DNA of 64,000 bases from CAWIHK01 sp963835935 (GTDB lineage Bacteria; Bacteroidota; Ignavibacteria; UBA10030; CAVZMI01): positions 1,364,001-1,428,000 of the forward strand of contig CAWIHK010000001.1 in assembly GCA_963835935.1 (NCBI GenBank), written 5' to 3'. Below are positions 8,486 to 17,020 of the stretch, in pieces (the stretch's first letter is position 1; each line of letters opens with the position of its first letter). A program made the translations under genes and the position numbers. The notes under the pieces were generated by a model. It saw nothing but the letters and a program-made list of their open reading frames with translations, made no database searches and was not told the DNA's origin.

Positions 8486-10831
8486 GTGGCGAATTTGAAA
8501 TCTTCAAAAAGTGATAACAATTATGTTCCAGAAGTCTATCCTGTAATCCCATTGCGTAATACAGCATTTTATCCGCGTCAGGTTATGCCGTTGTCGATTG
8601 GGCGTGAGAGTTCTATTAAAGTTGTCGATGAAGCAACGCGCGAGTCAGGTAATGTTCTGGTCCTTGCGCAGAAAGATTCATCGATCGATAATCCGAGTCC
8701 GAACGATGTCTATAATATTGGAACTGTAACAAAGATATTGAAAGTATTTTCTCTCCCAGATGGAACTCGAAGCGTCTTAGTGCAGGGTTTATATCGAGCG
8801 AAAGTCTTATCGTTCGTCCAGACCGAGCCATATTTCAGATCCCTTGTTCAGCGTCTTGACGATCTTGAAATTCCTGACATGGAAGTCGAAGCACTCGCAT
8901 CAAATATTAGGACAATTTTTAAAAAAGCAGTTGATCTTTCCAACGACCTAACAACAGAGCATCTTAACGTCGTGTACGGTATTCAAGAGATGGGAGCATT
9001 AGCCGATGTAACAATGTCGATTATCAATGTTCCGGTAAATGAAAAGCAGGAAGTACTTGAATGTTTGAATATTAAAAACCGGCTTGAAAAAACTCACCTT
9101 TCGCTAAGCAAACTTGTACAACGATTGGAACTAGGAAATAAAATACAATCGGAAGTTCAGGACGAAATAAGCAAAAACCAACGCGAGTATTTCCTTCGTG
9201 AACAGATGAAAGCGATAAGAAAAGAACTAGGTGAAGATGAAGGAAATGTTGAAATCTATGAACTTCGAAAGAAAATCGACGATACAAATTTCCCGGAAGA
9301 AGTTAAGAAAATTGCAGAGAAAGAACTTGAGCGTTTATCGAGAATGAATTCATCTTCTGCCGAATATACCGTTTCTCGAACATACCTTGATTGGCTTCTT
9401 GAACTACCATGGAATATTTCAACAGAGGATCGTCTCGATATTAAAAAAGCACAAAAAGTACTCGACAACGATCATTATGGGCTTGACAAAGTAAAAAAAA
9501 GGATCATCGAGTATCTTGCCGTACGGAAATTGAAAAACGATATGCGTGGCCCGATTTTATGTTTTGTCGGTCCTCCCGGTGTTGGAAAAACATCACTTGG
9601 TCGTTCGATTGCAAATGCACTTGGCAGAAAATTTGTGCGTATATCATTGGGCGGTATTCATGACGAAGCGGAAATCCGCGGTCACAGACGAACTTACATC
9701 GGAGCCTTGCCCGGACGAATTATTCAGGGTTTGAAAAAAGCCGGTTCGAATAATCCGGTTTTTATGCTTGATGAAGTAGATAAAATTGGACAAGATTTTC
9801 GCGGCGATCCGTCGTCGGCACTGCTCGAAGTCCTCGATCCGGAACAGAATTTTTCTTTCAGCGATCATTATATCGAAACTGCGTTTGATTTATCGAAAGT
9901 AATGTTTATTGCAACCGCAAACATGCTCGAAACAATTCCTCCGGCTTTACGCGATCGTATGGAAATTATCGAGATCCCGAGTTATACCGAAGAAGAGAAA
10001 CTGATGATAGCAAAAAGATTTCTAATGAAAAAACAAATTCAAGAGCATGGGCTTGATGAATCGAAAATCTCATTTGCGGACGGAGCATTGCGACGCATTA
10101 TTAATGGATACACAAAGGAAGCGGGAGTTCGTTCTCTCGAACGCCGGATCGCAGATGTATGCAGGGGTGTTGCTCGCAGCGTGGCAGAAGGCAAGAAAGG
10201 AATCAAGAGCATAACGGAAAAAAATCTTCACGACTATCTTGGCAGTGAAAAATTCTTCTCCGAGATATCCCAAAGAATCAACAAACCAGGAATTGCTACC
10301 GGTTTGGCTTGGACGCCGGTTGGCGGCGATATTCTTTTCGTCGAAGCAACGAAAATGAAAGGGAAAGGAAATCTTATCATTACCGGTCAACTTGGTGACG
10401 TGATGAAGGAATCAGTACAGGCTGCGTTAAGCTATATTGCCTCAAAGAGCAAGGAGTTGAAGATAGAAGAAGATTTTAGAGAGAAGCTCGATATTCATGT
10501 GCACGTGCCTGCAGGAGCGATACCAAAAGACGGTCCGTCCGCCGGAGTTACGATGCTAACCGCTATGGTATCGTTGCTGGTAGAAGAACTGGTCCGAAAT
10601 GATCTGGCTATGACCGGTGAGATAACTTTACGCGGCGCAGTGTTGCCGGTCGGTGGTGTGAAAGAAAAAGTTCTAGCCGCTGCCCGAGCTGGAATCAAAA
10701 CGATTATCCTTCCGGAAAAAAACAAAACGGATATCGATGAAATTCCGGAACATGTGAGAAAAACATTGAAGTTTCATTATGTAAAAGAGATGGACGAAGT
10801 ATTGTCTATTGCTTTAAAAAATAAAAAGTAG
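8486..10831 (+). CDS. lon: ATP-dependent protease Lon
   Basis: A 781-residue cytosolic AAA+ serine protease that degrades misfolded and regulatory proteins. The N-terminal substrate-binding domain (about 17-210) is followed by a helical linker. The ATPase has Walker A GPPGVGKT at 362-369 and Walker B FMLDEVDKIG. The protease domain has the catalytic Ser685 (GPSAGVTM) and Lys728 (in GGVKEKV). The start is GTG at 8486, chosen because GGAAGG (8475-8480) lies 5 bases upstream and the reading begins at the conserved N terminus. It follows two hsp20 genes, so joint stress control is likely, although I see no CIRCE element. Confidence 0.97.
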   Translation: MANLKSSKSDNNYVPEVYPVIPLRNTAFYPRQVMPLSIGRESSIKVVDEATRESGNVLVLAQKDSSIDNPSPNDVYNIGTVTKILKVFSLPDGTRSVLVQGLYRAKVLSFVQTEPYFRSLVQRLDDLEIPDMEVEALASNIRTIFKKAVDLSNDLTTEHLNVVYGIQEMGALADVTMSIINVPVNEKQEVLECLNIKNRLEKTHLSLSKLVQRLELGNKIQSEVQDEISKNQREYFLREQMKAIRKELGEDEGNVEIYELRKKIDDTNFPEEVKKIAEKELERLSRMNSSSAEYTVSRTYLDWLLELPWNISTEDRLDIKKAQKVLDNDHYGLDKVKKRIIEYLAVRKLKNDMRGPILCFVGPPGVGKTSLGRSIANALGRKFVRISLGGIHDEAEIRGHRRTYIGALPGRIIQGLKKAGSNNPVFMLDEVDKIGQDFRGDPSSALLEVLDPEQNFSFSDHYIETAFDLSKVMFIATANMLETIPPALRDRMEIIEIPSYTEEEKLMIAKRFLMKKQIQEHGLDESKISFADGALRRIINGYTKEAGVRSLERRIADVCRGVARSVAEGKKGIKSITEKNLHDYLGSEKFFSEISQRINKPGIATGLAWTPVGGDILFVEATKMKGKGNLIITGQLGDVMKESVQAALSYIASKSKELKIEEDFREKLDIHVHVPAGAIPKDGPSAGVTMLTAMVSLLVEELVRNDLAMTGEITLRGAVLPVGGVKEKVLAAARAGIKTIILPEKNKTDIDEIPEHVRKTLKFHYVKEMDEVLSIALKNKK

Positions 10832-10882
10832 ATCGCGAAAATTATTTTTTTTCATTTGAAGATATATTTCCTCTTGCGATGG

Positions 10883-10911
10883 TTGACTTTGTGTGCAACC
10901 TTTTGTATAAT
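10883..10911 (+). promoter_or_regulatory. strong sigma-70-type promoter before sppA
   Basis: TTGACT (10883-10888) and TATAAT (10906-10911) are exactly 17 bases apart, 35 bases before the sppA ATG. This is the closest match to the sigma-70 consensus noted in the window. The predicted leader is short and lacks a clear Shine-Dalgarno site. Confidence 0.75.
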
Positions 10912-10945
10912 ACATTAAAAATCAATAAGTTATCGACTTTAAGTT

Positions 10946-11869
10946 ATGACTAAAAATACGAAGATCATTCTCTGGATTAGTGGGGTTGGTGTATTTCTGA
11001 TTCTTGGATTTATTATTCTGAGCCTTGCCTTTGTTCGTTCAATTTCTTCTTCTGATGAAGAAGTGGAAATCACAAGCGGCGGCGGATATGGAAAGAAGCT
11101 CGCGATAGTCGAATTGCGTGATGTGATTTTATCGTCAGAGGATATTGTCAGGCAATTCAAAAAATATGGTGATGATAAATCTATTAAAGGAATTGTGTTC
11201 AGGGTCGAGTCGCCAGGCGGTGGAGTAGTGGCAAGTCAAGAAATTTATGAAGCGGTGAAAAAAGTCCGCGATGCCGGCAAACCCATTGTCGTTTCGATGG
11301 GAGCCATTGCAGCAAGCGGCGGTTACTATGTCTCTTGCGGAGCCGACAAGATCGTTGCGAACCGTGGAACATTGACCGGAAGCATCGGTGTTATTATGCA
11401 GTTTCTCCATTTCAATCAATTGATGCAAAAAGTTGGAATTGATGCCACAACAATCACGACAGGAAAACTGAAGGATGCCGGCTCAGGTTATCGACAACCT
11501 ACGGAAGAAGATAAAAAATATTTTCAGGATTTGGCACATGATGTCTATCTCCAGTTTGTGAGTGTGGTTGAAAAGGAAAGGAAAATTCCTCACGACACAC
11601 TTCTTGGTTTGGCCGACGGAAGAGTTTTTACTGGGGAACAGGCTTTGAGAGTAAAACTTATTGATACACTTGGAACTTATGAAGATGCGATAAAAATAAC
11701 GGCGAAACTTGCCGGAATTACCGGCGAACCTCAACTCGTGAAGGAGAGAAAGAGGAAGAACGCGTTATTCGAATCGATTTTCGGTTCGATGAAAGAGGAT
11801 TTAAATTCTTTAAAGCAACAATTTTTACAACAACCAATTTTGCAGTATCGCCTGGCAGAACCTTTTTAA
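10946..11869 (+). CDS. sppA: signal peptide peptidase SppA, 36-kDa type
   Basis: A 307-residue membrane-anchored serine protease of the S49 family that degrades cleaved signal peptides. A single membrane helix covers about residues 8-29. The catalytic serine lies in MGAIAASGGYYVSCGADKI and the lysine in TGKLKDAGSGYR, with the conserved ESPGGGV loop before them. The size matches the short single-domain form, not the 67-kDa E. coli type. A near-consensus promoter precedes it. The HU gene follows 26 bases downstream, so the two may be co-transcribed. Confidence 0.93.
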   Translation: MTKNTKIILWISGVGVFLILGFIILSLAFVRSISSSDEEVEITSGGGYGKKLAIVELRDVILSSEDIVRQFKKYGDDKSIKGIVFRVESPGGGVVASQEIYEAVKKVRDAGKPIVVSMGAIAASGGYYVSCGADKIVANRGTLTGSIGVIMQFLHFNQLMQKVGIDATTITTGKLKDAGSGYRQPTEEDKKYFQDLAHDVYLQFVSVVEKERKIPHDTLLGLADGRVFTGEQALRVKLIDTLGTYEDAIKITAKLAGITGEPQLVKERKRKNALFESIFGSMKEDLNSLKQQFLQQPILQYRLAEPF

Positions 11870-11895
11870 CCAATCAATGATAAGGAGAGAAACAC

Positions 11896-12222
11896 GTGAC
11901 TAAAGCCGATATTGTTGACGTGATTGCCTCAGCAACTGGATTGACGAAGGTAGAAACCGAGGCCGTTGTCGATGGTTTTATTTCGACCGTCATCAACACT
12001 TTGAAGGAAGGACGTAACATAGAAATTCGCGGTTTCGGAAGTTTCAAAGTAAAAAAACGAAAAGGGCGTATTGCGCGAAACCCAAGAACTGGGGAACAAG
12101 TGAAAGTTGATGAACACTTTGTTCCGTTGTTTAAAGTATCGAAAGAATTAAAGGCTCTTGTTAATACAAATTTGCGGCAGAAAGAAGTTGTACGGCCAGA
12201 AGCCACACAACCAGCTGAATAA
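11896..12222 (+). CDS. HU/IHF family DNA-binding protein
   Basis: A 108-residue nucleoid protein. It begins MTKADIVDVIASATGLTK and includes the beta-arm region GRNIEIRGFGSFKVKKRKGRIARNP, diagnostic of HU/IHF. The C terminus is about 15 residues longer than a minimal HU. The start is GTG at 11896 with AAGGAGAG (11882-11889) 6 bases upstream. HU dimers bend and compact DNA with little sequence preference. Its stop codon abuts the ATG of the next, split reading frame. Confidence 0.94.
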   Translation: MTKADIVDVIASATGLTKVETEAVVDGFISTVINTLKEGRNIEIRGFGSFKVKKRKGRIARNPRTGEQVKVDEHFVPLFKVSKELKALVNTNLRQKEVVRPEATQPAE

Positions 12223-12437
12223 ATGACGCAAGGATTTTGTCCAACTTGCGGATTAAACTTCAGGTTGAATCCAGATTCTGTCATGCATGTGGAACTCTCC
12301 AGTCGCAGATGGAATTACCTGAGATAGGTCATGAAACAAAGCAACAACTTTATAATGAGTTTAGTAGTGCAGGAAGAAATGTAAAAACGGCATTCATTTA
12401 TAAAATAAAATCGATCATAAAAGGAGGTGAAACGCGG
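12223..12437 (+). pseudogene. zinc-ribbon protein split by a -1 frameshift
   Basis: An ATG directly after the HU stop reads MTQGFCPTCGLN and then, without a shift, stops at 12325-12327 after 34 residues. In the -1 frame the sequence continues with ESRFCHACGT. Joining the frames near 12256-12259 (ATTAAACT) places exactly ten residues between the CPTC and CHAC knuckles, which is the spacing of the common zinc_ribbon_2 fold. One missing A in the AAA run would explain it. The shifted frame has no stop before 12531 and runs in phase into the next gene. Sequencing error, real decay and recoding are all possible. The family call rests on two CxxC motifs. Confidence 0.6.
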
Positions 12438-12533
12438 ATGCCAAGCGGTAAGAAAAGAAAAAGGCATAAAATGGCGACACACAAACGGAAAAAACGTTTA
12501 CGCAAGATGCGTCATAAGAAGAAAAATCGTTAA
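12438..12533 (+). CDS. 31-residue AURKAIP1/COX24-domain basic protein
   Basis: The product starts MPSGKKRKRHKMATHKRKKR and is almost entirely Lys, Arg and His. Tiny proteins of this kind are annotated in Bacteroidota/Chlorobiota as AURKAIP1/COX24-domain proteins, related to a mitochondrial small-ribosome-associated domain. A ribosomal role is likely but inferred. The ATG at 12438 is chosen because AAGGAGGTGA (12421-12430) lies 7 bases upstream, one of the strongest ribosome binding sites in the window. The frame is open upstream and in phase with the shifted zinc-ribbon reading, so a fusion cannot be fully excluded. Confidence 0.85.
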   Translation: MPSGKKRKRHKMATHKRKKRLRKMRHKKKNR

Positions 12534-12565
12534 ACGATAATATTTTTTTTATGGGTTACGGCATG

Positions 12566-12590
12566 TAGGTCGATCAGTCTGATCGACCTA
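12566..12590. terminator. perfect 11-bp hairpin after COX24-like gene
   Basis: TAGGTCGATCA and TGATCGACCTA form an uninterrupted 11-bp stem around a 3-base loop. No T tract follows on the + strand; a run of eight T residues precedes it at 12543-12550. It may stabilise the upstream mRNA end or be a weak terminator. Confidence 0.55.
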
Positions 12591-12667
12591 TAGAGTATAA
12601 GAAAATCATCTTTAAAATAACCCCATAGAAATATTTTTTTTATTGATGTTATTTTGGAGGCAACAAA

Positions 12668-13057
12668 ATGGCTGACAATTCAGTGGCAAAAGGTTTCGTG
12701 GTCGGGATGCTGACCGGCGGCTTGATAGGCGCTGCAATTGCTCTTCTTTACGCTCCGAAGAGCGGCAAGGAATTACGTACGGATATAAAAACCAAGGCTG
12801 GTGAGATTGCCGATGACGCGGAACAGTATCTGGCTGCGGCAAAACACAAAGCGGTTGATATAATCAACGAAGGAAAAAAAAAGTCTGAAACCTTGATCAC
12901 CGATGCTCAAAAAAAGGCACAGACATTGTTGAATGATGCCGAGAAAATCTTGACAGATGCTCGAGAAAAAGCGGGAATCGTGATGGAGGAGGGGAGTCGA
13001 ATAAAGGGTGCCGTAAAGGCCGGCATCGATGCCTACAAAGATGAACGTTCGCGGTAA
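12668..13057 (+). CDS. YtxH-domain membrane protein
   Basis: A 129-residue protein with one membrane helix at about 9-27 (GFVVGMLTGGLIGAAIALLYAP), immediately followed by KSGKELR, the YtxH/GvpP-like signature. The remainder is a long amphipathic, Lys/Ala/Asp-rich helix likely to form a coiled coil. Such proteins are often general-stress induced; their molecular role is unclear. TTTGGAGG (12653-12660) precedes the ATG. The next gene, also a single-span coiled-coil protein, follows within 20 bases, so the two probably act or are expressed together. Confidence 0.85.
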   Translation: MADNSVAKGFVVGMLTGGLIGAAIALLYAPKSGKELRTDIKTKAGEIADDAEQYLAAAKHKAVDIINEGKKKSETLITDAQKKAQTLLNDAEKILTDAREKAGIVMEEGSRIKGAVKAGIDAYKDERSR

Positions 13058-13077
13058 TAACGGAAAGGTATATAATT

Positions 13078-13464
13078 GTGGAAACAATTTTGATTCTTGC
13101 CGGAATAGCACTCGTGGCTGTGTCAATCGGCGCTATTTATGCGTTGACAGTCATGGTGAAATTAAAGGAAACACTTGAATCTTTGGATACGAGTATGAAG
13201 GAAGTCGCAAAAAAATCTCTTCCGGTGCTCGATAATATCGAGGTGATCACATCGAAGTTCAAGCATGTGGCGGAAACCGTTGATGACGAGGTGATAAACA
13301 TTCAACAATCGATCCGAACGATGCGTGATATTGCCGAGAATCTAGTTTCTTTCGAGCGAAGGCTTCAGGATCGTGTTGAAATTCCAATTTTAGAAGCGGC
13401 CTCTTTTTTCGCTGCTATTGTCCGCGGTGTAAAAATCTTTTCCGAAAAACTTCGCGGACACTAA
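13078..13464 (+). CDS. DUF948-family single-span membrane protein
   Basis: A 128-residue protein with an N-terminal hydrophobic helix (about 3-26) and a long helical tail rich in Val, Ile and Glu that includes repeated hydrophobic positions compatible with a coiled coil. Pairing with a YtxH protein is a common arrangement for DUF948. The start is GTG at 13078, with AAAGGT (13065-13070) upstream. The function of the family is unknown; an envelope-associated scaffold or stress role is inference. Confidence 0.78.
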   Translation: METILILAGIALVAVSIGAIYALTVMVKLKETLESLDTSMKEVAKKSLPVLDNIEVITSKFKHVAETVDDEVINIQQSIRTMRDIAENLVSFERRLQDRVEIPILEAASFFAAIVRGVKIFSEKLRGH

Positions 13465-13513
13465 ATCAATTTCATGTGTGTTTTTCTAAAATGGTAGAGA
13501 GGAGTTAAACATA

Positions 13514-15613
13514 GTGAAAGAATATACATCGGATCATATAAGGAACATCTGCCTCATTGGTCATGGCGGGGCGGGTAAGACAACCTTCTCGGAAGCCTTA
13601 CTCCACTCCGCAGGTATCACAACGAGATTGGGAAAAGTTGAAGAAGGTAACACGCTCTCCGATTTTCATACCGACGAAATTGAACGGCAAATATCTATAA
13701 ACACTTCAATGCTCTTCTGTGAATGGAACAATTCGAAAATTAATATACTAGATACGCCGGGTTATACGGATTTTACCGGTGAGGTAAAATGTGCACTCCG
13801 AGTTTCCGATCTTGCCGTTGTTCTATTGAAAGCGGTAGAGGGTGCCGAAGTTGGGACGGAATTAGTATGGAAGTACACTCAAGAATATAGTACACCCGCA
13901 ATTTTTGTCATTAATAAAGTCGATCATGAGAATGCCGATGTCGAGAATGTCATTGTACAAGTGCAGGATCGGTTCAGTCATGATGCATGTGTTGTTCAAT
14001 TTCCTGTTGGCCATGCTCAAAATTTTAATGCAGTAATCGACGTATTGCGCATGAAGATGTTAAAGTACGGAAACGGTTTAAAAGGAAGTTTCACGGAAGA
14101 AGAAATACCATCAGATCTTCAATCGAAAGCATCAGCTTTACACGAATCACTGATAGAAAAAATTGCTGAATCGGATGAAGCTCTAATGAATAAATTTTTT
14201 GAATCTGGAACGCTCGATAGAGATGAACTAAAACAGGGAATGCGTACAGCAATACTTCAGAGAAAAATATTTCCCATATTCTGCGTCTCATCTACATTAA
14301 ATGTAGGATCGGCAGGACTTCTCGATATTTTTGTTGACTATTGTCCTTCTCCGCTTGATCGTGGCGGAGTCAAAGCTTCTCTTTCAGGATCATCAAGTGA
14401 AATAGAATTAAAGCCCGATCAAAATGCACCGACGACTTTATTCGTGTTTAAAACGATGTCTGAACCGCACGTCGGAGAATTGTCTTTTTTCAGAGTTTAT
14501 TCAGGATGTGTGTCCCCTGGAATGGATCTCGTGAACACGACAAATAATAACAAACCGGAACGCATCGGCCAGATATTTATTATGAACGGTAAAGAACGGA
14601 AAGAAATCTCGAAACTTTATCCTGGTGATTTCGGAGCCGCTGTCAAACTGAAAGATACTCACACAAATAATACGCTCTGCACAAAATCGAATCCAATCGT
14701 TATTTCACCGATTGTTTTTCCCCAACCTGTCATCAATTCTGCAGTAGTTCCAAAAGCGAAGGGTGATGAGGACAAAATAGCAACAGGATTTCATGCGTTG
14801 CATGAGGAAGATCAGACATTTACAATGTACGTTGATCCGGAATTGAGCCAGACATTAATTAGCGGTCAGGGTGAATTGCATCTTCAGATCATGACCAGAC
14901 GTTTGAAAGATAAATACGGTGTCGAGATCGATCTAATCGAACCGAAGATTCCATATCGTGAAGCAATTCGTGGTTCTGCTGCTGAAGTTGAGTATAAACA
15001 TAAAAAACAAACAGGCGGCCGCGGACAGTATGGACATGTTGTTATAAAAGTAGAACCGTTGCCGCGAGGAACAGGATTTGAATTTGTTGATGCAATTGTC
15101 GGCGGTGTGGTTCCAGGTCGTTTTATCCCGGCAGTTGAAAAAGGAATTCAGGAAGCGTTAGTAGGCGGAGTCATAGCCGGATACAAAGTTGTTGATGTCA
15201 AAGTGACGTTATTCTACGGATCTTATCATGATGTTGATTCAGATGAACACTCTTTCAAGATTGCAGGCAGGATGGCGTTTAAAAAAGGTTTCAAGGAAGC
15301 AAAACCTATTTTGCTCGAACCTATTTACGAATTGGAAGTAACGGTACCTGAAGATTATATGGGTGATGTCATGGGCGATATATCCAGCCGCCGTGGAAAG
15401 ATTCTCGGTATGGAATCAGAAGGTTCCTTCCAAACAATCAAAGCGCTTGTTCCGCTCAAAGAGTTGTACCGTTATGCAACAATACTGCGTTCAATGACTC
15501 AAGGGCGTGGAATTCATCGTCAGAAATTTGATCATTATGAAGAAGTGCCGCGAGATCTGATGGAAAAGATTATTGCTGCAAGTGAAAAAGAGAAGGAAGA
15601 GGAAGAAGCGTAA
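13514..15613 (+). CDS. elongation factor G-like translational GTPase (EF-G paralogue)
   Basis: A 699-residue five-domain GTPase. G1 reads GHGGAGKTT instead of the GHVDAGKTT of canonical EF-G, G3 is DTPGYTDF and G4 is NKVD. The later domains include QTGGRGQYGHV and an EF-G domain IV/V tail with PVFEPIYELEV-like sequence (here LLEPIYELEV). The altered G1 and isolated location, away from ribosomal protein genes, fit the FusA2-type paralogue, whose members may act in ribosome recycling or stress rather than routine translocation. GTG start at 13514 with GAGAGGAG (13496-13503) upstream. The acidic tail EKEKEEEEA is unusual. Confidence 0.9.
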   Translation: MKEYTSDHIRNICLIGHGGAGKTTFSEALLHSAGITTRLGKVEEGNTLSDFHTDEIERQISINTSMLFCEWNNSKINILDTPGYTDFTGEVKCALRVSDLAVVLLKAVEGAEVGTELVWKYTQEYSTPAIFVINKVDHENADVENVIVQVQDRFSHDACVVQFPVGHAQNFNAVIDVLRMKMLKYGNGLKGSFTEEEIPSDLQSKASALHESLIEKIAESDEALMNKFFESGTLDRDELKQGMRTAILQRKIFPIFCVSSTLNVGSAGLLDIFVDYCPSPLDRGGVKASLSGSSSEIELKPDQNAPTTLFVFKTMSEPHVGELSFFRVYSGCVSPGMDLVNTTNNNKPERIGQIFIMNGKERKEISKLYPGDFGAAVKLKDTHTNNTLCTKSNPIVISPIVFPQPVINSAVVPKAKGDEDKIATGFHALHEEDQTFTMYVDPELSQTLISGQGELHLQIMTRRLKDKYGVEIDLIEPKIPYREAIRGSAAEVEYKHKKQTGGRGQYGHVVIKVEPLPRGTGFEFVDAIVGGVVPGRFIPAVEKGIQEALVGGVIAGYKVVDVKVTLFYGSYHDVDSDEHSFKIAGRMAFKKGFKEAKPILLEPIYELEVTVPEDYMGDVMGDISSRRGKILGMESEGSFQTIKALVPLKELYRYATILRSMTQGRGIHRQKFDHYEEVPRDLMEKIIAASEKEKEEEEA

Positions 15614-15662
15614 AGAGGGAAGACCAATTAAAGAACGAGATTGAGAAATAAAATTATAAGAG

Positions 15663-15689
15663 AGCTCTGCTGGAAGTCTCAGCAGAGCT
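15663..15689 (+). terminator. hairpin after EF-G paralogue
   Basis: AGCTCTGCTG (15663-15672) and CAGCAGAGCT (15680-15689) form a perfect 10-bp G+C-containing stem with a 7-base loop. The trailing TAATATTTAAA is only moderately T rich. It ends 31 bases before the HIT gene. Confidence 0.65.
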
Positions 15690-15719
15690 TAATATTTAAA
15701 ATAATAGCAGGGATGTAGT

Positions 15720-16232
15720 ATGGATAGATTGTGGTCACCGTGGCGATCAAAATATATTGAATCATTTGCAAACGAAAAACAAAAAGGGGAAAAAGATGCA
15801 GAGTGTTTATTTTGTGACATGCGACAGAGCAGGGAAAACGATAAAAAGAATCTTGTAGTATATCGAGGTGAAACCGCGTTTGTTGTTTTAAATCTCTATC
15901 CTTACAATAGTGGTCATTTGATGATCGTTCCGAATACTCATACGAATGAACTTAAGGGTTTGAACACAGAAGAATCGAGCGAGATGATGGCTCTTGTAAA
16001 GCATAGTATTAATATTCTTACCGAAACTTTTCATCCTCATGGATTTAATTTAGGCATGAACATCGGGCGTGTAAGCGGGGCAGGAATCGATTGTCACATT
16101 CATTTTCACATCGTCCCTCGATGGAACGGTGACACGAACTTTATGCCTGTCCTCGCCGAAACCAGGGTCATATCGGAATCGTTGGAAGACACTTATGAAA
16201 AAGTACGGACAGCATTCGATAAAGTAAAATAG
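15720..16232 (+). CDS. HIT-family nucleotide hydrolase/phosphorylase
   Basis: A 170-residue cytosolic protein starting MDRLWSPWRSKYIESF, the N terminus usual for the Ap4A phosphorylase-like branch of HIT proteins. The active-site HxHxH triad is HIHFHIVPRW near residue 121. An early Cys pair (ECLFCD) and a later His may bind zinc. Members cleave dinucleoside polyphosphates or AMP conjugates through a nucleotidyl-histidine intermediate. The exact substrate cannot be told from sequence alone. Confidence 0.9.
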   Translation: MDRLWSPWRSKYIESFANEKQKGEKDAECLFCDMRQSRENDKKNLVVYRGETAFVVLNLYPYNSGHLMIVPNTHTNELKGLNTEESSEMMALVKHSINILTETFHPHGFNLGMNIGRVSGAGIDCHIHFHIVPRWNGDTNFMPVLAETRVISESLEDTYEKVRTAFDKVK

Positions 16233-17020
16233 ATTATGAAGAAAATACCCATTAAAATTTTACCAGATATTATTTTTCCAAAATAATCTCCCAGATTTTA
16301 GTGAAACCGCCAGCTTTCAATTGATAGAAATATACATTACATGCAAAATATTGATTCGCTAATAGCCGAATGCCCACTTGATGCTGTTTTTCACTTACTA
16401 GTTTTTAAGTTAATCTTTTTAATCCGATAATTCAAATCACTTATCATTTTTTTAAGTCACAACAGTTTATTTAAATAAAAAATAAATAAACTTGACTTTT
16501 TAGAAAAGCCTTCATATTTTCGAGTATTCAAACCGTTTCAATAAACTATTAATCAGTTCAATAAAGAAAAGTTTTTTTATTTGGTTTGATGTGTCACGTT
16601 GTTAAAGTATATAAAGAGGTATTTTTTCAAGAGAATGTTTTACTCTACTAAAATATTTTTGTGTTTTTAAAGTATACAGAAAATATTCGTCTTGACAAAT
16701 ATGAGAGATTGAAAATAAACGATATCGATTCTTTTCGGAGAGCGAATGAAAACAAGAATTGATTATTGTTTGGAAAGCAAGGAGAAATCAAAATTTGATA
16801 TAATTTTTTACTAAATATTTTCACCTTTTATGCATGCGGTTGATTGTTAATGAGATTGCACGGATACTATAAGGTGGATATCCTTCCAAAATTATTTACA
16901 CAACTTTGAGTTCTCATAGGGGAGTATGATCGCTCACTGTTTTTTCTCAGTTGGGGAACGCTGAACAATTATTGATTAAAGGCGAAAATAGTTTACTTAA
17001 ACTGAAAGGAGACATTGACT
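16233..17020. other. 788-base A+T-rich intergenic region before the TonB receptor operon
   Basis: No supported reading frame fills this gap. It is very A+T rich and contains two promoter-like pairs: TTGACT (16492-16497) with TATTTT (16515-16520) at 17 bases, and TTGACA (16692-16697) with a poor -10. A long 5' leader or upstream control region for the 17.0-25.2 kb operon is plausible. I see no tRNA, riboswitch core or clear terminator. Confidence 0.5.
16492..16520 (+). promoter_or_regulatory. candidate promoter for surface-protein operon
   Basis: TTGACT-N17-TATTTT on the + strand, about 530 bases before the TonB-dependent receptor. A second TTGACA at 16692 with a weaker -10 is an alternative. 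Chance matches are likely in such A+T-rich DNA. Confidence 0.35.

Noticed and set aside
12237..12437. A 98-residue gene beginning at TTG 12237 and covering the COX24-like protein
   Set aside because: The TTG has no ribosome binding site and starts inside the zinc-ribbon motif; the strong AAGGAGGTGA before 12438 marks the real start of the small protein. The upstream part is better explained as the shifted zinc ribbon.
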